NCBI RefSeq assembly: GCF_003589595.1 | Contig: NW_020654810.1 | Location: forward strand, 23,926,149-23,990,148 | Direction of reading: 5' to 3' | Source: Hyposmocoma kahamanoa | Lineage: Eukaryota > Arthropoda > Insecta > Lepidoptera > Cosmopterigidae | DNA length: 64,000 nt | Part shown: in pieces, positions 32,371 through 42,649 of the stretch | Layout of the letters: each line of letters opens with the position of its first letter | Position numbering within the stretch: the stretch's first letter is position 1 | Notes under the pieces: generated by a model | Seen by the model: only the letters and a program-made list of their open reading frames with translations | Told to the model about the DNA's origin: nothing | The model's database searches: none | Translations under genes and position numbers: made by a program

Positions 32371-32416
32371 GACATTGGTTTGTTTGAAAAAACAAATATT
32401 CGTGAATTAGATTCGA
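32371..32416 (+). repeat. Rep-D fragment
   Basis: 'gacattggtttgtttgaaaa' and 'aacaaatattcgtgaattag' match the centre of Rep-D. Confidence 0.5.
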
Positions 32417-32705
32417 AAACACACCTACATTAATTGTGATACAATATAATACAGTACAAAAATTATTAATTGTACACCAAAAAAGGAAACAAATACAACT
32501 AAATTAAAAAATAAGCGGTGATACAATGGGCGGTCTTATCGCTTTAAGCGATTTCTGCCAGACAACTTTTGGATGGAAGTAATTATATAATTCACAGGAA
32601 AAAGACGGCGGTGTATGAAGAATTACTAATCAATAGATAAAAGTCGAGAAATAATTATATATATTTATAAATAATAAAACCAATAGATATATATGAATAT
32701 CGTAA

Positions 32706-32945
32706 AGAGTAAGGGTGAAATAACAGGCATGTGGGACTTGGTTTGATATTTAAAACTCCTGGTACTGCAATCTTTATGGACATGTGTGTCGCTTACCACC
32801 AGGTGCACAACTGATTCGTCATGTCATTTCAAAAAAAAGCGGAACGCACTACTGTCCACATTACTACATGTTGGCAGAAATACGTGCGATAGCAGTGCTT
32901 TACTGGACAAACCCTTTCACAAGGAGCTCTACTACTACGAAAATA
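32706..32945. mobile_element. SINE-A fragments in opposite orientation
   Basis: 32706-32830 is plus ('gtgaaataacaggcatgtgg', 'gtcgcttaccaccaggtgca'). 32845-32945 is minus ('cacattactacatgttggca', 'ccctttcacaaggagctcta'). Confidence 0.65.
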
Positions 32946-33094
32946 TATAACAAACACGTCAAAAATATACAACAAAATACAATAAAATAATTCCTCGCTT
33001 TCAGAGGGAGATATTATTCACTCTGTGTGTATTACTTTAGACTCCGATTCGATGATAAAATAATCAAAGTTGCTAATCAAATGATATATATTAA

Positions 33095-33187
33095 AGCGTG
33101 AAACACACACAGAGCGGGCGCTAGTGTGGCGCGGGTCGGGACCGCGGCGGGTCCAATTCCGTGCCCGCGCTCAGTGTGTTTCACGCT
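33095..33187. mobile_element. TTAA-flanked hairpin MITE, possibly piggyBac-like
   Basis: A 93-bp GC-rich fold-back: AGCGTGAAACACACACAGAG at the left pairs with CTCAGTGTGTTTCACGCT at the right. It is bounded by TTAA at 33091-33094 and 33188-33191. TTAA duplication is the piggyBac signature. The whole unit is almost one inverted repeat and has no room for an ORF. Confidence 0.65.
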
Positions 33188-33191
33188 TTAA

Positions 33192-33727
33192 TGGGAGGCC
33201 TCTGCTCTTCACCAAAAGGCGTAAAAGGAAATTTAATTTTAAAATTTCGCAATAAACAGAGAGTCAAAATTAATCAACATTAATTTTCGATTCGGGCCGC
33301 AAAATGTCTAGAGCAAAGTGAGAAATAAATGCATAAAATTATACGGAGTCGCTATCTGGAAACAGTGTCAAGGAAGTGAATAAATTAATTTATCAGCCTG
33401 TATTATCATAATAACGGAAGTTGGTTGTGTTACCCCTTATCGTTGTTTAAACTTTTCCCATGAGACATGATTTGTTATTGTCATTAAAAAACATTTTTAT
33501 ATACGCGCGGGCGCTCACAGAGATGGTGCGCGTTTGAAATAAAGACAGTACCTAGGTAACCTGTGAAAATTCTCAGGTCACACCACCTTACACCGAAACG
33601 TGATGAAACCTGCACGTTAAAGAAGGTTCACAGTCCTTGGAAAACGTGTTAAGTCCCCAAGCCGCATGACGCCAGTGCCTAGCAGTGAGACATTCAAGTG
33701 TGTCGTGATTTGTCGAAGATGATGAAG
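33192..33727. other. No gene; holds one copy of a 28-bp exact repeat
   Basis: 'acctgtgaaaattctcaggt' plus 'cacacca' at about 33559-33586 recurs exactly at about 34138-34165. The rest shows no ORF or known repeat. Confidence 0.45.
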
Positions 33728-33980
33728 AAATTAGTAGCAGTAGGGCTTGTGAAAGAGTTTGTCCAAGGAAGCACTGCCTCCTTTACCTATTTCTGCCACC
33801 AAGCAGTAATGTCAGCATTACCGTGTTCCGGTTTTGAGGGGTAGGGGTGTTGGTGAAATTACAGCCACATGGATCTTGTCAACTTATGTCTCAGAGTGAC
33901 GGGCGCAGGTTAGTGCCCTCACATCTTTGCAATTTAAAGCTCTGAGAGGCACTGCAGTTGTTATGGACAGGCGTGTAGTG
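33728..33980 (+). mobile_element. SINE-A (Metulj-like), nearly complete
   Basis: 'gtgaaagagtttgtccaagg', 'tgccaccaagcagtaatgtc', 'tgtctcagagtgacgggcgc' and 'atggacaggcgtgtag' in order. The 3' end is cut after the last block. Confidence 0.88.
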
Positions 33981-34164
33981 TAGTTGATATAATTAAAAAA
34001 AACAGTAAAGTATTCCATTTCTTTGTACTTGTCAAAGAAAATACAATAAAAATACTTAGTCACACACTCTTGGAGCAATTATTGCAAGTACACATTATTT
34101 TTTATCTCACTTAATTATTGTACGCTGTATATTTTAACCTGTGAAAATTCTCAGGTCACACCAA

Positions 34165-34599
34165 TATTCATATATTAAAAACATCCCGATCAAGGTCATA
34201 AATCTATATGGCCATCTCATAAACCACGTGCTATCCAGTCTGTGAGGATTTATTCAAAGTGACTCCTTCATCAAACCCCCGGGTTCATTACGCGAAGTGC
34301 AGGCTTACCCGCGGCCTATTTTGTTTCTGAACCAATTTATTTAATGTCTTAAAAGTGCGATCGACTGTTCTGTTTTAAAGTCCTTTTTCGCCTGTCAAAC
34401 GCAGACTTGTTTCCTGTAATTGGTGGTTAGAAAAAAAGGGATTTATTTATATAGGGTGCCGAGAAATTAGGTACGAATGCTTTTAAAGCCAATTGGGTTT
34501 GAAAGCATTTGATAAGCCTTTTTTTGATAAGCTTTCCTCGTTATAATCACTTAGATAATCGTTACAAGAGTAACTTATCATAAACTCGAAATTTTTTTG
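34165..34599. other. No recognisable feature
   Basis: No ORF, hairpin or repeat match noticed. Confidence 0.35.
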
Positions 34600-34728
34600 T
34601 CCGCAATAACGTTTGTTCCAATTTTCATTACACCGAAAACAGAATTATAACGAAACAGTTGTTCTTTCAGGATATGTTGGATGTTTATCGCAAAGACACG
34701 ATTAGGTTCGGTTAGGTTAGGTTTAAAA
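34600..34728 (+). repeat. Dispersed repeat, partner of 9-117
   Basis: Ends in GGTTCGGTTAGGTTAGGTTT after 'tttatcgcaaagacacgatt'. The partner at the window start is in inverse orientation. Class unknown. Confidence 0.7.
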
Positions 34729-34961
34729 GAAAAAACATTTTCTCAAAATTACTTTCGAGGTTATGAAATTTCGACCAAATGTTATTTCTGGAAAATGTAA
34801 TTTCGGATTTCTGATAGGTAACCCGTTACAAGTGTTAGTTTATCTAGAAATATAAGAAAACAAGTTAACTACCAAGGGCACCCCGTTACTAACAGCATTA
34901 CTTAGAGATTGAAACCTTTACAAACCTATATTCTGAAATCTTTTAACTTCTTTTTATGATA

Positions 34962-35185
34962 ACAAGTCGTGCGCCTGCTGGTAAGTGACACGCCTGTCTA
35001 TAACAGTTGTAATGCCATTCAAAGCTTTAAATTATAAAGATATGATGGACACTGTCACTGTGCAGCGTCACCGTGCGTCGTGTAAGTGGACAAGTCCCAT
35101 GTGCCTATAATTTCACCAGCACATTTACATTACCAGAAATAGGTAAGGTGTCAGTACCTCTCTGAACGAACACTTTCTTTGTTCG
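34962..35185 (-). mobile_element. SINE-A (Metulj-like)
   Basis: 'aacaagtcgtgcgcctgctg', 'gtgacacgcctgtctataac' and 'acaagtcccatgtgcctata' in order. A short SINE-C tail piece ('gttcgatctttgtattaat') abuts its end. Confidence 0.82.
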
Positions 35186-35215
35186 ATCTTTGTATTAATA
35201 AATTATCACCAGCAT

Positions 35216-36061
35216 AAATTAACTAACACTAGTCAAACACAAATTAGTGCGTCACGCAGAGTAAATGCACGAAATGTTTACCATTTCTGTAATCCAATCC
35301 CGGGACTCGACGCTATTCAATTCGAGTGGGAAATTATATTCCCACGGGATATTTGATTTAAATTACGCCAGTGGTGGGATACGGATAGGTTACAATTCCC
35401 AGATTCCACTGCGTATTTAAAGTTTGCGCCATCTTTAGATTGGTTTCGATTTCGTGTTCATTATGGAACCAAATGTATGTGTACCACGTGTAAATTACTT
35501 TAGTCGGGTCTCTATTTATACACAAGGCTTTGTTTAGACAAAGATAAATGCTTTACGGGAGTGTTTCTTAAATTAGATATTGTTATGTACTTGGATTGGA
35601 CAATAAAAAAACAATGTGATTAAAATAAACAGTATGTTATATTGTTACATCGTGTTAAGGCTATGTTTTTTGTACAATGTTTATTTCGTATATGAATAAA
35701 TACTAAGGTTCACAACACAACAATATTTTGAATTTTGCAAATAGCGGGTCTTTTTTTTTCATCAATGGCTAGCTCGCTATTCTTCCATAGTTATTGCAAC
35801 TCGAACTAAAATATTGTAAAAAGTAAAGACGCATACAGCCATGCCATCATGGCTGTATGCGTTGTAAAATCAATTATAAGAAATTCTTAATAATAGGTGT
35901 TTAAGTAGTACGTGGCTGAATTGTAATTAAATTTATGTTTCGATAAAATTGTAAGCGAATGTTTTAATTTTTAACTTAAGCAACCTCCTTACTGAATCTT
36001 GACGTATGTCGTGCTACAAATTAAAAAAAACTCCTTACCGACCATGGCTGTAATGAAAAAA
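35216..36061. other. No gene; one perfect short hairpin
   Basis: ACGCATACAGCCATG at 35829-35843 is perfectly inverted at 35848-35862 around a 4-base loop CCAT. No other feature was recognised in this AT-rich stretch. Confidence 0.5.
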
Positions 36062-36140
36062 TGCCCGAGGATTTTATTTGGGGCATTATAGTCAAGTTAG
36101 CCACCATGCATTCATACTATTTACGAGCAAGTGTTATGAA
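36062..36140. repeat. Second copy of the 17560-17700 repeat
   Basis: 'ttatttggggcattatagtc' and 'atactatttacgagcaagtg' match 17625-17700. The left arm of the hairpin is missing here. Confidence 0.55.
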
Positions 36141-36179
36141 AAGTTTATTTAATATCACGTTGCTTTACTACCATGACAT

Positions 36180-36600
36180 TGAATTATTTTTTGTGAAATT
36201 ACTGCTATATTACTGCTTAGTTGCCATAGTGTTGTAACTGCCTCCGTAGCCGAACGGTTACCATGCCGGACTGCCACGCAGAGGTTCTATTCCCGGGCCG
36301 GGAGAAATAGCTGTATGGCCTACAATTATTTTTCTCGTGAGTTTGGGTGTAAATTGTGGTTGTCTATGTGTGTGTCCATGGCACCCGCGACACAGGGTTT
36401 TCCTAGTGCGGGGCTATATTGAGTGTGTGCGTACTAAAAAAAAAAAATAAGCTGTGCTCTCAGTGTTTGGCACGGTTTGCTAGAAGACGTCGGTTCGAAT
36501 CCGGCCGGAACGACGGAATTTTTTTTAGTGTTTTATCTGTGTACCAGGATGTTGTTTAAGGTGATAATAGTATAACAGTCTGATAATTGTAAGCAGCAAA
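36180..36600 (+). mobile_element. SINE-C interrupted by SINE-B
   Basis: The left part 'tgcttagttgccatagtgtt' is an A-box side of the tRNA-like head. The right part resumes at about 36462 with 'tttggcacggtttgctagaa', B-box CGGTTCGAATCC and the 'gaacgacggaatttttttta' body. A repeated AGTGTT at both junctions fits a short TSD. The 3' body ('atgttgtttaaggtgataat') matches 43378-43440. Confidence 0.75.
36239..36455 (+). mobile_element. SINE-B, nested in SINE-C
   Basis: Head TAGCCGAACGGTTACCATGC, shortened B-box region ('gaggttctattcccggg'), body 'tttgggtgtaaattgtggtt', 'ccatggcacccgcgacacag', and an A-run instead of a clean (TTA)n tail. Confidence 0.88.
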
Positions 36601-36741
36601 CGTTCATGTATCAAGGTAGCCATTTTGTTTTTTTTTGTTTGTGGTACGGGTTTACGTGTTATTTTGCCCATAATAACTAGTATTTAATAAAATAACTACT
36701 ATAAAAAGGTCGCGTACAGTCATCGCGCGCAGTCTCGTCAC

Positions 36742-36871
36742 GTCACGGGTGCCATGGACACTCTCACAGACAACCACAAATTACACCCAAACTCACGGGA
36801 GAAATAAATGTAGGACAAACAAATATTTCTCCCGGCCCGGAAACCGAACCTGGGGTCTCTACATGGCAGTC
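36742..36871 (-). mobile_element. SINE-B, 5' part
   Basis: Minus strand covers the B-box to the 'gtgtccatggcacccgtg' block; both the A-box side and the tail are missing. Confidence 0.75.
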
Positions 36872-37982
36872 CAGCGAAACGAGGGATGTCGAGAACAAGA
36901 ACGCGGTGCTTTCGCCAGTCGCTGTCGTCGATTTTGCAGCCTATTTTATAATTAATTAAAGTAAGTTTCATCAAACATTTATGTCCTAAGTAAATGCCAT
37001 CAATTCTGAACTTTAAGCGTTTAAAAGTACAGAATTCAACATAATCTCTCGTATTTTTTAAAACCAAATTACATTGAATTGAATCGGTTTCTGAACCCAT
37101 TAAAACGGGTTCGTATCATTTTACAAAGTACAAAGGACCCGAATGAGGAAGTGAATCTACCAAAGGATTATTGTTGGACATACCGGTCTGTTGTTAAATC
37201 TTTTTTTTTCCTAAATTGAAATTTGAATCGCTCGTTATTTTTTTTGCTTTAAATCGTTAGAGGGATATTTAAAAAAAAAAATATTGTTAAATTTGAATGA
37301 TAGCTCCGAAGATTGTTTACATTTTTTCTTATTTAATTTCATTTGGTTACCAACGGCTGATATTGTGACTTATTTACTAGTTACATTGATTTATGGTTTA
37401 TATCGTACTTCTAAATAAGAAAGGCGTTCTCAATTCTGGCTTTAAGGCTTAGTAGAATCGGACAGTCAATTTGGTTTCGTAGTAACTTGTAAAAAACACA
37501 TGAAATGATGACATGAACGTGCACCGAACCGGATTCATCCCCTACTTTGCCGTAAAAAAATAAAATATATACCGTTACAACAAAAACAAATAAGAACGGT
37601 TAGTTTTTTAAATTTGGTTTTGCTAGAAATCAAAACCATATTCGTAACGCCTAAATAATAAATAAAGTGAAATAATAAAGGTCTCAATTTTGCTTCTTCC
37701 CCCTGAACTGTAGTTAAAATTAAAAAGAAATACAATAACATTTCTAAGTAACATTTTACTATTCAAACGGGGCTGTTGTTCGCGGAGAAGTGAGAACGGG
37801 TAGAAGATAGGAAGGGGGATGCCACTAGACATTGTTGAATCGGTGGGAATCTAGATAATTGATAGATAACGATCTGCAACGGATGGAACGAGAAACGCGT
37901 ACTGGTAAGATACTGTCTAGAAAGAGTTTCTTTTCATAATACCAAGAGACATTGAGCGTCGCAATGTTCTGGTTTGTTCTGG
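36872..37982. other. No recognisable gene
   Basis: A 120-codon minus-strand frame overlapping the SINE-B piece is a shadow. 37512-37545 shares 'cggattcatcccctactttg' with 62205-62235 in inverse. Nothing else was recognised. Confidence 0.4.
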
Positions 37983-38410
37983 AAAATCAAAATCAAAATA
38001 ATCTTTATTTCATAGATAAGCATTATTACACTTAAAATCGTTACATTGGTTAAACTCTACCGCTCATTCGTAAGGCAGATTCCCCTGAGAAGAATGAGCA
38101 AGAAACTCTAGGGGTTGCTCTTTGTAAATAACATTTGTTCAACATTTACAATATATTTCTTTTTTGTTTCCAAGTTGTATCCAAGTACGCAGAAGTTGTA
38201 TAATAACCTTTAGTATAAAGTTTTTGTTTCACTATAGTTTTAAACCTCGTGAATGGCAAATTTTGTATATCAACCGGGATCTTGTTATAGAAGCGTATAC
38301 ATTGTCCGTTAAATAAATTTGTCACTTTGTGAAGACGACTATCAAGAACAGCTAGTTTATTTTTATTCCTTGTGTTAATGTTATGTCTGTCAGTATATTT
38401 CATAAAGAAA
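37983..38410 (-). mobile_element. CR1/L2-like LINE 3' end with TTTGAT tail
   Basis: Minus strand: RT C-terminus, 3' UTR ('gagtttcttgctcattcttc') and a tail of TTTGAT repeats at 37983-37998. 5'-truncated. Confidence 0.82.
38146..38403 (-). pseudogene. LINE RT C-terminal fragment, open
   Basis: Eighty-five codons: DRHNINTRNKNKL, RLHKVTNLFNGQCIRFYNKI, PVDIQNLPFTRFKT and GYYTTSAYLDTTW. This is the region after the thumb of CR1/L2-like reverse transcriptases, ending at the natural C-terminus. No stop breaks it, but the catalytic domains are missing. Related fragments lie at 576-693 and 45236-45440. Confidence 0.78.
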
Positions 38411-38576
38411 TTACTATTCCTCTTAACATAAATTATATGTTCATAAATGTACTGTGTGTGACGCTAGTGTATGAATGTTAATTTTCTTAAAATTATTCTA
38501 TATTACTTATTAGGAAGTTATAGAAGTGCTCAAGTATTTGTTTTAGTATATAATGGACATACGCTTGGCCACAATC

Positions 38577-39104
38577 TTACCTGATGTTAAGCGAGGATGT
38601 GACCGACGATGGAACGCGTTTGCCTAAAAAATACCTATTCACTCTAGCCTTGAATAGCCCCAAATTGTACTTTTCAGGAAATACAGATAGACCCGGTAGA
38701 GCATTCCATTACTTTGCCGTACGCATCAGAAAGGAAGCAAAACGTTTAGTGCGAAAAGGTGGAATATCAACGACATAAGAATGGAGTGCTCCGGCTCTTC
38801 TGGTCGACCGAAGGAGGAACGGTGAGGGTGGAACTAAATTGAAAAGTTCCTGCGCATATTCCCCGAAATGTATCCGACAGAAAACCGACAAGCAGGCTAC
38901 TTTTCTGCGATGGTCGAGATTTTGTAGCTTCGACTCCACAAGAGAATTGTTGTTAATAAGTCTCTTTGCTTCTCGCTCCACCGAGTGCAAGGCAGCTAAC
39001 TGGTAATGGGCCCAAAGATGGCAGCAGTACTCCATACACGATCAAACTTGTGCTTTATACAGATTTAAAAGCTGTTCAGGTGTGAAGTACCGCCTGACCT
39101 TCTA
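38577..39104 (-). pseudogene. Non-LTR RT C-terminal pseudogene
   Basis: One frame reads RRYFTPEQLLNLYKAQV, stop, SCMEYCCHLWAHYQLAAL, KRLINNNSLVESKLQNLDHR and RRAGALHSYVVDIPPFRTKR, then a stop in place of the residue before WNALPGLSVFPEKYNLGLFK and the natural end VTSSLNIR. Two in-frame stops in an otherwise clean frame mark a modestly aged, 5'-truncated copy. Same family as 39319-39558 and 50700-51193. Confidence 0.82.
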
Positions 39105-39280
39105 AAGTATAGTATAGACCTTGTAGTTTTAACTCGCCTAAATTAATATCTAATTTTTTCGTAAACAAATTGTGGAAATGTCATTATCACGTGGTTTTCA
39201 TCAGAAAATGTTACCAGAATACAAAAAAATACTGCCACTTTACTAATTCCTGTCGCTAAGCAGTAATGCGAGCATCACTG

Positions 39281-39663
39281 AGTGAGTGAGGGTGAGTGAG
39301 TGAGGTGAGTGCTCTGAAGAGTTATTCAACCTCATCCCTTCCTCTCCTTTCCATCAGCGGACCACCCGTGCCGGACTGCGTTGCCACAGTTGGACGGTCA
39401 GTTCACTACCATCCCGCACTAAAAAGTTTGGCAATTCGTTTTTATGCCGAACCATCAAATTGTGGAACCAACTCCCGGCGCATGTATTCCCTCCCCTCTA
39501 TAACATCGGGTCCTTCAAACGTAGTGTGAAGAAGCATTTGGCCAGACCGGCAAAATGATAGTGACGGAGTGAAGATATTTCTCATCTCTGGACTGTATTC
39601 GCACTTTCCATCAGGCGCGGTGCAGTCATTTTGCCGAGTCACAATAAAAAAAAAATATAAAAA
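39281..39663 (+). mobile_element. LINE 3' end inserted in SINE-A, 7-bp TSD
   Basis: Flanked by ATCACTG at 39274-39280 and 39664-39670. It begins with a short GAGT-rich stretch (39281-39309), then RT C-terminal coding sequence, a 3' UTR of about 80 bp and an A-rich tail ('aataaaaaaaaaatataaa'). Confidence 0.8.
39319..39558 (+). pseudogene. LINE RT C-terminal fragment, open
   Basis: Seventy-nine codons: ELFNLIPSSPFHQRTTRAG, LPSRTKKFGNSFLCRTIK and LWNQLPAHVFPPLYNIGSFK to a TGA. Same family as 38577-39104 but with no internal stop. It lacks all catalytic domains. An overlapping 77-codon frame is a shadow. Confidence 0.8.
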
Positions 39664-39714
39664 ATCACTGCATTCCAATTGAGTCAGGGTGACTGGCGCA
39701 ATGGTGGTTTATTA

Positions 39715-39990
39715 AGTAACGGTACGAACAAATCATGCGCCTGGTGCAGTGCCACTCAGCGCTTGAAATCACAAAGATCTTAGTGGCACTGCTACTGTAC
39801 CCGTCACCTTGGGACATACTCGTAAGTTGATAAGTCCTATGTGTCCTTTAATTTTACCAAAACCCTTACCCTCCTAAGCCGGAAGACAGTAAGGCTGATA
39901 TTACTGCTTGGCGAGAAGTAGGTAAGGTGGCAGTACTTCTCTGGACGAACTTTTTCACAAGGAGGTCTGCTGCTGCTGAAACTACTACTG
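39715..39990 (-). mobile_element. SINE-A (Metulj-like)
   Basis: 'ggtacgaacaaatcatgcgc', 'cgtcaccttgggacatactc', 'tattactgcttggcgagaag' and 'ttctctggacgaactttttc' in order. The plus-strand fragment before it belongs to a different copy. Confidence 0.82.
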
Positions 39991-40317
39991 GACTGGCTGG
40001 TCACAAAGACAGATTCACTAAACTGACAGAAATTTAAAACCAGACCGACTTTCTTTACACAAAAGATGACGTTCTGACTAAATTTCTGACCTGAAAAAAC
40101 GATTTCGTCTCAATATTTTTGTACAGACATCGTCCAATGATAGACAATTTTATCAATTATTATTAATCAAAATAATACTTACTAATTTAAACATGGCGTA
40201 ACAAAAGCCAATGTAGATTTAACCGTGTAACGTGAATCTTTGACTTATCAAGTCATCTTAACTACAATATTAAAAGAAAATTCATTAATGAAAAGATAAT
40301 CAAAAATGAAAAAGTTA

Positions 40318-40411
40318 ATGAAACTATTTTTCCAGATTTAAATCGCGTATATTTGTTTTTTCAAACAAACCGACGTTTCGGGCCCTTTACAGATCCCACG
40401 GTCACGGTTGA
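40318..40411 (-). repeat. Rep-D, inner part
   Basis: 'atgaaactatttttccagat', 'aaacaaaccgacgtttcggg' and 'gatcccacggtcacggttga' are well conserved. The 3' terminus is missing. Confidence 0.8.
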
Positions 40412-40789
40412 GCATGACCATGAGTAAAGTTAGGTAATTAAGTTAACAAGTAATATTCAAAAGTAAGAAAAACAAAATTAAAAGAGGAGTTTAAAAATTC
40501 ATTACTTAAAAGTAAAGTTAAAGTAATAAAAGTGATCCCTATGCGATATAAATTAACTTACTTAATGAACGTATTTTTCCTTTTACAATTTAATTTATCC
40601 CAGAACGATGATGAGATTGGAGACCCCGTGGTCGAGTGACTTGCACACACGGTCACAGGTTCTATTAAAAAAAACTAACTTTTAAACTGTTATTTCCATA
40701 ACACAAGTGTTTTAGTTACTAACTTTGAAATCAGAGCAACGTATATAATGTTGTCTAATATTTATTAACGTATACGTAACGTGTCAAGG

Positions 40790-41075
40790 ATCACTCCTCA
40801 ACTCCTACGTTAAGTTTTCTCTCTACTATTTTCCTTTTTCTTTTGAAAGTATATAATTTTTTATTTAATATTATTTGTACGTATATGTATATCTATCTAC
40901 GTATGTATTTTTATTATTTAATATAATGTAGTGTAGTAGTCTATCCTAAGGTTGCCTGGAAGAAATTGCTACATAATAAGGCCGCATATTGCACAGTAAC
41001 TTACTACTACAATTATACTGAAGCTATTGTATTGCATTTTAGGTGTAATAAAATTAGTTCATTTATTCATTCATT
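40790..41075 (+). repeat. LINE 3' UTR fragment
   Basis: 'aaggttgcctggaagaaatt' and 'ataataaggccgcatattgc', ending in ATTCATTC repeats after 'gtaataaaattagttc', resemble the 3' UTR of the LINE at 49288-49740 ('gggttggctggaagagatct'). No coding part. Confidence 0.5.
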
Positions 41076-41555
41076 ATTTCTTGCACAGCAAACAAAAAAG
41101 TAAGAAAGAGAAATCGGCGATTGTGTAGATAGATTCATAACCTCAGTTATATTAACGAGAATTGTAACGGTGATTTCTTAACAACACTTCATAGTGAACT
41201 TTAAAATTTCTCGCAAGCAACTGGAATATATAAAAGTCTGCAGTGTTATTTTTTGTAATTTAAAAATGTGTTGCAATAGCAAAGAAGCTTCAGAAGTGAA
41301 GAAAACGGCGGCAAACAGTTTTAAAATTCATCGTATTGAATAATTCATTGCACTCTCGGTATTTAATGTTATTTGCTACTTACCACGCTGCCGCGTGGAC
41401 ATTTGTTTCGAAGAACAGCGCTGGTTTGTTTATTCTACGTTCTCTTGGGTAATAATGCGGAAAATGTTAGAAAATGCCCTGTCAATGTTATACAAACGTC
41501 TTACACAAGAAACAATCTCATTTAAATTGTTTTAAATCTCTGTATATTGAGAAGT
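41076..41555. other. No recognisable feature
   Basis: No ORF above 60 codons or repeat match noticed. Confidence 0.35.
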
Positions 41556-41836
41556 AGTAGAACTCTTTGTGAATGACTTCGTCCAGGCCACCTTACTTAT
41601 TTCTGCCTCCAAGCAGTAATATAACTGCGTTCCGGATTGGAAGTGCAAGAGGGTGCTAGTGAAATTACGGGCACAAGGGACTTGTCAATTTATGTCTCAG
41701 GGTGACGGGCGTAGTGGAAGTGACTCTCAGATCTTTGCAATTTAAACCTCTGAGTGGCATTGCAACTGTTTTGGACAGGCGTCTCACTTACCACCAGGCG
41801 CATTCGTCCCATCTCTTCGTATTATAAAAAAAGGTA
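41556..41836 (+). mobile_element. SINE-A (Metulj-like), nearly complete
   Basis: 'gcctccaagcagtaatataa', 'tttatgtctcagggtgacgg', 'tggacaggcgtctcacttac' and 'gcgcattcgtcccatctctt', then an A-run. Confidence 0.88.
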
Positions 41837-41861
41837 CTGCTGCCACTTTACCTACCTATTT

Positions 41862-42070
41862 CGGTTACCATGCAGGTCTGCCACGCAGAGATCCCGGGTG
41901 CGATTCCCGGGTCGGGAGAAACATTTGTATAGCTATGTTTATTTCTCTCATGAGTATGGGTGTAATTTGTTCTACGCATGCGGATGGTCCGCAGGCGGAC
42001 ATTCCGCACAGACTGGCTGAAAAAACAGCAATAGTGTGTGCGTTATTATTATTATTACTATTATTATTAT
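41862..42070 (+). mobile_element. SINE-B with altered 3' body
   Basis: Part of the tRNA-like head (lacking the A-box), B-box GGTGCGATTCCCG, 'tgagtatgggtgtaatttgt', then about 60 bp of different sequence ('gcatgcggatggtccgcagg') in place of the 'ccatggcacccgcgacac' block, then 'agtgtgtgcg' and TTA repeats. The replaced block is unusual for the family. Confidence 0.75.
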
Positions 42071-42649
42071 GGATATTTATTTTAGACTAAGTCACACACA
42101 AAGTAAGCTGAAAGATCACCAAGGTCGACGTATATTTTTGATATTGCATGCTGTGATTTTTCTTAAATATAGAGGCACTTTTAGTTCTCTATGTGGAGTT
42201 GTGATGTATCCAGTTCATCTTCATTACAAAATAGGTAGGACTAGACATGTTAAATTAATTTAATTATATGTTAATTTTAATTTAAATTAGAATGTTATAG
42301 TATGGGGAAAGGGCGTGAAGAATGGATTTCATTCAGCTGAAATAATGCTTTAAACACGTACCTAATAATGTCTTCCAGTATCATACCACAATGCAAAATG
42401 ACTCGTGAAGACCAATGAAACGTACTCCTAACGTATCAAACAGAAAGACGATTCATTTACGCGTTGAATGCTACGAGATGAAAGTGCTACTCGTCTACGA
42501 AAGTGCTACGCTTCTTGTAAATGATTTATAAATGAATTCTAGAGATATTATAATAAATTAATCTAAGGGGGAATATCTACGCTTTTATAATAAGATTTCG
42601 GCTTATATTACAAATTTGAATTTATTTGTGACCTGTTTAGCCTTTTCAA

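Larger units (their letters stand above)
39229..39702 (+). mobile_element. SINE-A fragment, split by a LINE
   Basis: Left part 'tcgctaagcagtaatgcgag'; right part 'cattccaattgagtcagg' and 'gtgactggcgcaatggtggt'. Joined across the LINE they restore family order around the 'attactgcgttccgg' site. Confidence 0.75.

Noticed and set aside
40820..40828. TCTCTACTA, resembling a Helitron 5' start
   Set aside because: No matching 3' hairpin with CTRR or second copy was found; it lies in LINE 3' UTR-like DNA and is probably chance.
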